Assembly (NCBI GenBank): GCA_045590195.1
Contig: JAZNQN010000070.1
Location: forward strand, 42,433-106,432
Origin: JAZNQN01 sp045590195
Lineage (GTDB): Bacteria > Bacillota > Clostridia > UMGS1883 > UMGS1540
Reading direction: 5' to 3'
Length of the DNA: 64,000 nucleotides
Part shown: piece after piece, positions 57,716 to 64,000 of the stretch
How positions within the stretch are numbered: the first letter of the stretch is position 1
Layout of the letters: each line of letters opens with the position of its first letter
The notes under the pieces: model-generated
What the model saw: the letters and a program-made list of their open reading frames with translations, nothing else
Told to the model about the DNA's origin: nothing
The model's database searches: none
Program-made: the position numbers and the translations under genes

Positions 57716-60700
57716 ATGGATGTTAAGTGGACACCGCAGCAGGAAGAAGCTGTTTTTGCACCTGTTTCAAACATTTTAGTTACTGCGGCGGCAGGTGCCG
57801 GAAAAACACAGGTTCTTACCGGAAGAATTCTAAACAGAATACTTAGCGGCAGCGATGTTACAAGAATGCTTATAGTAACATTTACAAATGCTGCGGCTGC
57901 TGAAATGAAAAGCAGAATAGCAAAGGCTTTAAGCGAAGAAATAATTAAAAATCCCGAAAACGAACATATCAGGAGGCAGGCGGTTTTGTTGCCTTTGGCC
58001 AGTATTCAGACAATACATTCTTTCTGCCTTGATGTTATAAAAAACAACTTTTTCAGAGCTGATATTTCGCCTGATTTTAAAATTGCCGACGAAGCTGAAT
58101 GCAAAATTATGAAATCGGAAGCTGTGCAAGAGGCTTTTGATGCTCTTTACGAAGAGGGTGACGAAGACTTTTTCGCTTTTACAGACAGTTTTTCCAACGC
58201 AAAAAACGACTTGAAAGCAGAGGAAATGGTTTTGAATTTATTTACTTTTGCTGAAAGTATGCCTTTTCCCGATGAGTGGCTTTTGAAACAATGCGAATTA
58301 TACGAAAACATAACAGAAGATAATTTTGAAGATTTTTATTTTGTTGGCATTATCACAGAAAAAATCAGAGAAATGCTTACAGAAGGAAAATACAGGCTTG
58401 AAGATGCAATAAAGCAATGCGAAGAAGATGCAATTTTTAAGCCTTATTGTGAAATGTTTGAAAAAGATATTTCGAAAATAGATGCGCTGCTTGAAGCAGA
58501 AAGCTGGAACGAGCTTTCGGCTATGGCTCAGGAATTTAGTTTCGACAGAAAAGTTACTGTCCGTGGCGGCGATGAAGAATTTAAAAAAAGCGTTGACAAG
58601 GTGAGGTCGGATGTAAAAGAAGATGTTCTTAAAGCTCTTTTGTATGCGGCTTATGACAAAGAACAAAATGTGTATTTAATGAAACAAACAGCCCCTGCTT
58701 TAAGAGGACTTGTAAAAAGCACCTTAAAATTTCAGGAATGTTTTTCTGATATGAAAAAAGAAAAAAATCTTGTGGATTTCAGCGATATTGAGCACATTTG
58801 CATTAAGCTTTTATCATACGATGACATTGCTATGGAAAGAAAAAACTTTTTCGAAGAAATTTATGTTGACGAATATCAGGACAGCAATATGGCACAGGAT
58901 TATATTTTTCGCGCCATTTCAAGAGAAAGCCTTGGAAGCCCTAATGTTTTTATGGTTGGTGATGTAAAGCAGAGCATTTACGGTTTCAGGCAGACAAGTC
59001 CCAAACTTTTTCTCGACAAAAAAGACAGTTACAGTTTTGGCGACAACAAGAACAGAAAAATAGTTCTCAGCAAAAACTTCAGAAGTTGCGAAGGCGTTAT
59101 TAACTACATAAACACAGTTTTTGAAAGTATTATGAGCCGAGAGGTTGGCGGCGTTGACTATGATGAAGAGGAAAAACTTGTTTTTGCGGCGTCGTATCCG
59201 GAAAGAAGCAATGCTGCAGAAATAAATATTCTGGAGCTTGAAGGCGATGAAGATGCCATAAGAAGCGAGGCAGTATTTATATCTGAAAAAATACTGGGGC
59301 TTGTTGGAAAAGAAAAAATATACGATATTAAAGCGGGGCTTGAAAGGGAAATACGTTTTTCGGATATCGCTATTTTAATGCGTTCGCCAAAGAGGTGCAT
59401 TCCTGTTTTTGAGAGTGTTTTTAAAGAATTTGATATACCGCTGTTTGTTGACTATGATGACGGATATTTTGACACAACCGAGGCTAAAACCATATTATCA
59501 CTTTTAAATGTTATCGACAATCCTGAAAACGACATTCCGCTTATAAGCGTTTTGCGTTCGCCAATTGGAGGTTTTAACGAAGATGAACTTGCAAAAATAA
59601 GGCTATATGAAAAAAAAGAAAGCTTTTTTACGGCTTTGGAAAAATGTGCGGAAGGTGGCGGGCGTTTAGGCGAAAAATGCCTTGAGTTTAATAAAAAATT
59701 AAACAGATTCAGGGTGTATTCGAAATATATGCCATGTCACACTTTGATTGATACGGTGGTTTCCGAAACAGGATACTACGATGCAGTTTATGCTATGCCA
59801 GGTGCTACGGAAAGAGCTGACAACATTAAGCTTTTGATTGAACAAGCAAGAAATTATGAAAATTCTTCCTACAGAGGTCTTTACAACTTTATAAATTACA
59901 TAAACAATGTAAAAGAAAAAAGCGGAAATCTGGGTGCTTCGAAAAGCGTTGGGGATTCGGCGAAAGTTGTAAGGATTATGAGTATTCACAAGAGTAAAGG
60001 CCTTGAATTTCCTGTTGTTTTCCTGGCAAGATGCAGCAAAAAAATGAACACCAGAGATTTAAGCGGCGACTTGATTTTACACGGCGATTGCGGCATAGGT
60101 ATAAGCTATGTTGAAAAGAAAAAGAGAATTTTTTCAGACACAATGCTTAAAATGGCGGCAAAAATAAAAAAAGAACAGGAAGATCTTTCGGAAGAAATAC
60201 GAATTTTGTATGTTGCCCTAACTCGTGCAAAGGAAAAACTGTTTATAACTGCAACTGTAAAAGATTCTGCTAAATCTATGGAAAAGTGGGGCGGTATGGC
60301 AAGGCTTGTTGAAAGAAGATTTCCGCTCAAGGCAAGCTCTTATATAGATTATCTTATGGCAGTGGCTCTTTACTGCAAAAATACGCAGATAAACGGTGCG
60401 GCGATAAATATTCTGCCCGCAGGCGAAATGGAAGAGATGGCAGAAAAAAACGAAAATATATACACTTTAAACAGCGAGTTTGACGAGAAGATTTATAAAG
60501 CACTATCATACAATTATCCACACGATGATTTATGGCAAATTCCTTCAAAGGTAACTGTTACCGAACTTAAAAGAATGCAGGAAAAAGAAACTGATGATGC
60601 GGTTTTGCTTTATATGAATATTGATATAAAGGTACCTGAATTTATTGAGGCTGAAAAAATTACGCCTGCACGCAAGGGGCAACTTATGCATTTTGTAATG

Positions 60701-61168
60701 CAGAGCATACCTTTGGATTGTACCGACGTTGAAGGCGTGAAAAATTATGTTTCCGAGCTTGGAAGGAAAAACATTTTAACAGCTGAAGAAACATTGGCAA
60801 TCGAATGCGAAAAAATTGCTGCATTTTTTGAAACGCCTTTGGGACAGCGAATGAAAAATGCCGACAAAGTTATGAGAGAAGAACCGTTTGCTATGGCGGT
60901 TCCTGCGTCGATGGTTACAGGAAAAAGTGATGATTTTAATCAAAAAATAATGGTTCAGGGAATTATTGACTGTTATTTTTTTGAGGGAGATAACATTATT
61001 CTTATCGATTACAAAACTGACAGAAATTGCAGCAAAGACAGCATAATTAACAATTACAAAAAGCAAATTGATATATATGCTGAGGCACTGGAAAAGAAAT
61101 ATTTTAAAAAAATTTACGAAAAATTTATTTACTTATTCAATAATAGTGGTATAATAGAAATAAATTAA
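57716..61168 (+). CDS. addA: ATP-dependent helicase-nuclease subunit AddA
   Basis: 1150 aa from ATG 57716 (AAAGGAG upstream). Superfamily 1A helicase: WTPQQEEAVFAP Q motif, AAAGAGKTQVLTGRIL Walker A, VDEYQDSN motif II, GDVKQSIYGFRQ motif III, MSIHKSKGLEFPVVF motif V and LYVALTRAKEKLF motif VI. C-terminal RecB nuclease with DYKTD. 19 bp after addB; the standard pair. Confidence 0.95.
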   Translation: MDVKWTPQQEEAVFAPVSNILVTAAAGAGKTQVLTGRILNRILSGSDVTRMLIVTFTNAAAAEMKSRIAKALSEEIIKNPENEHIRRQAVLLPLASIQTIHSFCLDVIKNNFFRADISPDFKIADEAECKIMKSEAVQEAFDALYEEGDEDFFAFTDSFSNAKNDLKAEEMVLNLFTFAESMPFPDEWLLKQCELYENITEDNFEDFYFVGIITEKIREMLTEGKYRLEDAIKQCEEDAIFKPYCEMFEKDISKIDALLEAESWNELSAMAQEFSFDRKVTVRGGDEEFKKSVDKVRSDVKEDVLKALLYAAYDKEQNVYLMKQTAPALRGLVKSTLKFQECFSDMKKEKNLVDFSDIEHICIKLLSYDDIAMERKNFFEEIYVDEYQDSNMAQDYIFRAISRESLGSPNVFMVGDVKQSIYGFRQTSPKLFLDKKDSYSFGDNKNRKIVLSKNFRSCEGVINYINTVFESIMSREVGGVDYDEEEKLVFAASYPERSNAAEINILELEGDEDAIRSEAVFISEKILGLVGKEKIYDIKAGLEREIRFSDIAILMRSPKRCIPVFESVFKEFDIPLFVDYDDGYFDTTEAKTILSLLNVIDNPENDIPLISVLRSPIGGFNEDELAKIRLYEKKESFFTALEKCAEGGGRLGEKCLEFNKKLNRFRVYSKYMPCHTLIDTVVSETGYYDAVYAMPGATERADNIKLLIEQARNYENSSYRGLYNFINYINNVKEKSGNLGASKSVGDSAKVVRIMSIHKSKGLEFPVVFLARCSKKMNTRDLSGDLILHGDCGIGISYVEKKKRIFSDTMLKMAAKIKKEQEDLSEEIRILYVALTRAKEKLFITATVKDSAKSMEKWGGMARLVERRFPLKASSYIDYLMAVALYCKNTQINGAAINILPAGEMEEMAEKNENIYTLNSEFDEKIYKALSYNYPHDDLWQIPSKVTVTELKRMQEKETDDAVLLYMNIDIKVPEFIEAEKITPARKGQLMHFVMQSIPLDCTDVEGVKNYVSELGRKNILTAEETLAIECEKIAAFFETPLGQRMKNADKVMREEPFAMAVPASMVTGKSDDFNQKIMVQGIIDCYFFEGDNIILIDYKTDRNCSKDSIINNYKKQIDIYAEALEKKYFKKIYEKFIYLFNNSGIIEIN

Positions 61169-61208
61169 CATATCAAAAATATAATACTTAAAGTTAAGGA
61201 GAAATAAA

Positions 61209-61706
61209 ATGGAACAGAAAAGAAGAACTATAACAACACGAAGCCCCAGAAAGAAAAGGGAAAATAAAAAGAAATTCTGGACAATTGCAGGCGTGGTTTT
61301 AGGATTGGTAATTGTGTTTTTTGTTTCATACAAAATTGCTTTTGGATTGATTTCAGCAGGCAATAATCCTAATTTACCCGAAAAGGTGGCAAGCTCTAGT
61401 ACAGAAGAAGATATAGCAAATATGTCACGCGAGGACCTTGAAGAGAGTTACACAAAACTTAAGAAACAGCTTGAAGACAAAGAAGAAGAAATAGAAATGC
61501 TTAAAGAACGCCTTGATGAGTATGAGAGCAGCACTTCTACACCTGCACCTGAAGAAACAACTTCGCCAACTGCTTCGCCTGAGGAGGACGATCAGCCGGC
61601 AAGCACACCTAAACCTACCGCACCACCGGCTGCAACTGCGGCGCCTTCCGGCGGGTTGATGTCGCCAGAGGAGCTTCAGAGTATGGCGGGAGGCTCGGGC
61701 GAGTAA
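61209..61706 (+). CDS. Hypothetical membrane protein with coiled coil and Pro/Thr-rich tail
   Basis: 165 aa. A basic cytoplasmic N-terminus (about 1-25), one membrane helix (about 26-50), a coiled coil (about 70-105, LEESYTKLKKQLEDKEEEIE) and a low-complexity Pro/Thr/Ala tail outside the membrane. Topology resembles small divisome- or wall-associated bitopic proteins. Not recognised; RBS AAGGAG. Confidence 0.7.
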   Translation: MEQKRRTITTRSPRKKRENKKKFWTIAGVVLGLVIVFFVSYKIAFGLISAGNNPNLPEKVASSSTEEDIANMSREDLEESYTKLKKQLEDKEEEIEMLKERLDEYESSTSTPAPEETTSPTASPEEDDQPASTPKPTAPPAATAAPSGGLMSPEELQSMAGGSGE

Positions 61707-61816
61707 TTAATTTATTGCAATTATCAAAAAATGATTATTATTTAGAAAAATAAAGAAAATAAGAGTAAATTACTAAAAAAACGCAAAAAGCAGGATTTTT
61801 CTACAGAAAACGGCAT

Positions 61817-61845
61817 TTGATAAAAAGTTTTGGTGGTGTTATAAT
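61817..61845 (+). promoter_or_regulatory. Promoter of tRNA-Pro
   Basis: TTGATA at 61817-61822, 17-bp spacer, TATAAT at 61840-61845, 17 bp before the mature tRNA start. Confidence 0.7.
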
Positions 61846-61862
61846 TTTTAATTGTGACGCGT

Positions 61863-61939
61863 CGGGGTTTAGCGCAGTTTGGTAGCGCACATGGTTTGGG
61901 ACCATGGGGTCGGGGGTTCGAATCCCTCAACCCCGACCA
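61863..61939 (+). tRNA. tRNA-Pro (anticodon TGG)
   Basis: 77 nt with encoded CCA. Acceptor CGGGGTT/AACCCCG, anticodon loop TTTGGGA, T arm GGGGGTTCGAATCCCTC. All arms pair well. Confidence 0.96.
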
Positions 61940-61967
61940 AAATTTTTAAAAATGTTGAAAAAAAGTA

Positions 61968-61996
61968 TTGACTATTAGTAGCGGTTATGCTATAAT
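61968..61996 (+). promoter_or_regulatory. Promoter of tRNA-Thr/tRNA-Tyr
   Basis: TTGACT at 61968-61973, 17-bp spacer, perfect TATAAT at 61991-61996. Confidence 0.75.
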
Positions 61997-62038
61997 ATCA
62001 AATGCTGATGGTTTTCAAAACCGAATAGTTTTATTTAT

Positions 62039-62114
62039 GCTGGTGTAGCTCAATTGGTAGAGCAGCTGATTTGTAATCAGCAGGTCGCGGGTTCGAGTCC
62101 CATCACCAGCTCCA
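62039..62114 (+). tRNA. tRNA-Thr (anticodon TGT)
   Basis: 76 nt with encoded CCA. Acceptor GCTGGTG/CACCAGC, anticodon stem CTGAT/ATCAG with loop TTGTA-type, T loop TTCGAGT. Confidence 0.96.
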
Positions 62115-62121
62115 TTTATTA

Positions 62122-62206
62122 GGAGGGGTTCCCGAGTGGCCAAAGGGGGCAGACTGTAAATCTGTTGTCAGTGACTTCGGTGGTTCGAATCCACCCCCCT
62201 CCACCA
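62122..62206 (+). tRNA. tRNA-Tyr (anticodon GTA)
   Basis: 85 nt with encoded CCA and the long variable arm of class II tRNAs. Acceptor GGAGGGG/CCCCTCC, anticodon stem-loop CAGACTGTAAATCTG. Confidence 0.96.
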
Positions 62207-62241
62207 AATAAAATCCTGCCCATCGGCAGGATTTTATTTTT
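62207..62241 (+). terminator. Terminator of the tRNA cluster
   Basis: AAAATCCTGCC-CATC-GGCAGGATTTT with a T-rich tail, directly after tRNA-Tyr. Confidence 0.9.
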
Positions 62242-62284
62242 TATCAAATACCAAAGATGTTAGTTTGTTTGATTGGAGCATAAA

Positions 62285-63157
62285 ATGAATGTAAAAAAAT
62301 ATTTTCAAATTGTGTTAATTGCCACATTGGTATGCGTTACAGCTTTTATGGGTGTTTTGATGGCAAGAATTATGGTTAAACCCTTTACATCCGGCGAGCA
62401 CGGCGATGCATTGATACCTGTAAGTGGCGGAAAAGTTAATTTTTTGGTTGTTGGAGCTGACAAAGTTGGATACAATACTGATACGATTATGGTTGCTACA
62501 ATCAACTTAAACGAACCAAAAATTAGCTTAATGTCTGTTCCGCGTGATACAAAGGCAAGGGTAAACGGCCATACAATGAAAATAAATGCTGTTTACAGCT
62601 ATTCTAAAAACACCGGCATACCCGCTGAAGAAACTCTTATTGAAACCGTTTCTTCTATTACAGGAATAGGTATAAATTACTATGCTATAGTTGATACAAC
62701 CGCTTTCAGAGAAATTGTTGATGCTTTAGGCGGAATTGAATACAATGTTCGTCCGCAGGGTTATTATTATAACGATCCGCTTCAGGATTTATACATTAAC
62801 ATTCCCGGCGGCAAACAGATTTTAGATGGCAAACAGGCCGAAGGCCTTGTTCGTTTTCGCCACGATTACGCCAGAGCTGACCTTGAAAGGGTTGAAATTC
62901 AGCAGGACGTAATAAAGGAGCTTATCAAACAAAAGCTTAATATTAAATATATTTCAAAGGTTCCGCAGATATACAAAACTGTGTCAGACAATGTTATCAG
63001 TAATTTAAAAGTTGGCGATATTGCAGATTATGCAAGAGAAGTTTTAAGTGTTGGAACTGAGAATATTAAAACTTACACAATGCCAAATTATACTCAGGGC
63101 GGATATGTAATTCCTGATGATGACGAAATTGAACTGTTGGTTTCTGAGGATTTTTAA
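62285..63157 (+). CDS. LytR-CpsA-Psr family glycopolymer ligase
   Basis: 290 aa from ATG 62285 (GGAG 6 bp upstream). One N-terminal membrane helix (about 8-28), then an LCP domain: NFLVVGADKVGYNTDTIMVA, LMSVPRDTKARVNG and INAVYSYS, ending with GLVRFRHDYARADLERVEIQ. It attaches undecaprenyl-linked glycopolymers such as teichoic acid to peptidoglycan outside the cell. Length is at the short end for the family. Confidence 0.92.
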   Translation: MNVKKYFQIVLIATLVCVTAFMGVLMARIMVKPFTSGEHGDALIPVSGGKVNFLVVGADKVGYNTDTIMVATINLNEPKISLMSVPRDTKARVNGHTMKINAVYSYSKNTGIPAEETLIETVSSITGIGINYYAIVDTTAFREIVDALGGIEYNVRPQGYYYNDPLQDLYINIPGGKQILDGKQAEGLVRFRHDYARADLERVEIQQDVIKELIKQKLNIKYISKVPQIYKTVSDNVISNLKVGDIADYAREVLSVGTENIKTYTMPNYTQGGYVIPDDDEIELLVSEDF

Positions 63158-63173
63158 AGAAAGAGGAATAAGT

Positions 63174-63815
63174 ATGAAAAAGATTTTGTGTTTATTTATT
63201 TCAATTTTACTGTTGTTTGCTGTTTCGGGTTGTAATTCTGAAGAGGCGTCGCCTATGAGAACAATTACTCCAAAACCGGCTGAGCCTGATATGCAGGCAG
63301 AGGAACTTGCAAAACAGCCAAACAAGGTTTTGATTGAAATTGCAATGAAAGATGGCGGCATTATGAAACTGGAACTTTATCCTGATATTGCCCCTGAAAC
63401 GGTTAAAAACTTTACAGAACTTGCAGAAAAAGGCTTTTACAATGGCCTTACTTTTCACAGAATTATAAGTGGCTTTATGATTCAGGGAGGCGACCCTGAG
63501 GGAAACGGCAGTGGCGGTTCTGACAAAAATATAAAGGGCGAGTTCTCGTCAAACGGTTTTGAAAACAATATTTCGCACAAAAGAGGAATTGTTTCTATGG
63601 CAAGAGCAAAAGATCCTGACAGTGCATCTTCTCAGTTTTTTATAGTTCATCAGGATTCAAAACATCTTGATGGGCAGTATGCCGCTTTTGGCAGACTGAC
63701 TGATGGATTTGACGTTTTGGATGATTTGGCAAAAAATACTAAGGTTGAAGACGGAAATGGAACTGTTCTTCCTGAAAATCAGCCTGTAATTAAATCAGTA
63801 AAAATAGTTAAATAG
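63174..63815 (+). CDS. Cyclophilin-type peptidyl-prolyl isomerase, lipoprotein
   Basis: 213 aa. Lipoprotein signal MKKILCLFISILLLFAVSGC (Cys20), a short linker, then a cyclophilin domain: MKLELYPDIAPETVKNFTEL, LTFHRIISGFMIQGGDPEGN, SASSQFFIVHQDS and YAAFGRLTDGFDVLD. Folds proline-containing proteins outside the membrane. 16 bp after the LCP gene. Confidence 0.93.
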   Translation: MKKILCLFISILLLFAVSGCNSEEASPMRTITPKPAEPDMQAEELAKQPNKVLIEIAMKDGGIMKLELYPDIAPETVKNFTELAEKGFYNGLTFHRIISGFMIQGGDPEGNGSGGSDKNIKGEFSSNGFENNISHKRGIVSMARAKDPDSASSQFFIVHQDSKHLDGQYAAFGRLTDGFDVLDDLAKNTKVEDGNGTVLPENQPVIKSVKIVK

Positions 63816-63862
63816 GGTAATAATAAAATTATTATAAATAAATTTATTGGAGGTAATTTAAG

Positions 63863-64000
63863 ATGGCAGTAAAAGTTGCAATCAACGGATTTGGACGTAT
63901 CGGCAGATTGGCATTCCGCCAGATGTTCGGTGCAGAAGGCTATGAGGTAGTAGCAATAAACGACCTTACAAGCCCAAAGGTATTGGCTCACCTTTTGAAA
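63863..64000 (+). CDS. gap: Glyceraldehyde-3-phosphate dehydrogenase, 3' end cut by window
   Basis: Only the first 46 residues are in the window. VKVAINGFGRIGRLAFRQMF is the Rossmann NAD-binding start of GAPDH. GGAGGTAATTTAAG precedes the ATG. Glycolysis enzyme. Confidence 0.93.
   Translation, partial: MAVKVAINGFGRIGRLAFRQMFGAEGYEVVAINDLTSPKVLAHLLK

Noticed and set aside
62305..62505. Minus-strand frames opposite the LCP gene and other long antisense frames in the host operons
   Set aside because: Antisense to well-recognised genes, no ribosome binding sites, compositions explained by the sense codon bias.

Overview
The window is a low-GC (roughly 40%), chromosomal segment of an anaerobic Clostridia-type Firmicute. 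Indicators are the DAP-type murE, the mur/fts cluster, rplM-rpsI, the rimP-nusA-ylxR-ylxQ-infB-rbfA block, addAB, a sodium-pump decarboxylase beta subunit and an S-layer-homology protein. Strong AGGAGG ribosome binding sites and several clear TTGACA/TATAAT-like promoters with 17-bp spacers are visible. The species cannot be named from sequence alone.

Layout. (1) 1-8823: cell wall and division cluster murE(partial)-murF-mraY-ftsW-murG-murA-divIB-ftsZ; murD, murC, murB and ftsA are not in it. (2) 8972-9883: rplM-rpsI with their own promoter. (3) 9884-30469: an approximately 20.6-kb integrated element inserted in the 3' end of rpsI. A 24-bp direct-repeat core (9860-9883 and 30446-30469) is the tail of rpsI. 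A tyrosine integrase sits at the right end and arm-type repeats lie about 85-95 bp inside each core. (4) 30486-37001: host accessory genes (AraC regulator, GH20-like protein, DMT transporter, SLH protein, FG-GAP protein, lipoprotein). (5) 37033-52345: a long translation/RNA/lipid operon from rimP to pgsA, with proS, a PfkB kinase, lepA, hemW, recX and rimO. (6) 52361-54220: minus-strand membrane genes including an OadB-type sodium pump subunit. (7) 54308-61706: addBA and a small membrane protein. (8) 61817-64000: tRNA-Pro, tRNA-Thr, tRNA-Tyr, an LCP ligase, a lipoprotein cyclophilin and the start of gap.

The integrated element has a phage-like plan. At the right is a lysogeny module: integrase, RhuM-like protein, CI-like repressor and Cro-like repressor, with four related operators over divergent promoters. 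Leftward from it runs an early module: a small protein, a zinc ribbon, an excisionase-like protein, a structured intergenic RNA candidate, a DnaD-type initiator carrying an origin-like repeat cluster, a G39P-like helicase-loader protein, a SleB-type hydrolase, a sigma factor and two sigma-region-4-like paralogs. Only three tail-type genes follow (a coiled-coil protein, a tail assembly chaperone and a 1248-aa tape measure). No terminase, portal, capsid or tail tube gene is present, so this is either a decayed prophage or a satellite-like element.

The most interesting part is the cargo at 10318-16277, bounded by roughly 75-bp imperfect inverted repeats. It holds a two-gene, translationally coupled operon: an unrecognised 240-aa protein followed by a 1209-aa protein with an intact N-terminal SIR2-like NADase domain and a long helical C-terminal region. 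This looks like an anti-phage defence operon, possibly one not yet described as a pair. The same island holds a 57-nt tRNA-like sequence with intact acceptor, D and T arms but no anticodon arm, and a truncated ParB/IbrB-like fragment.
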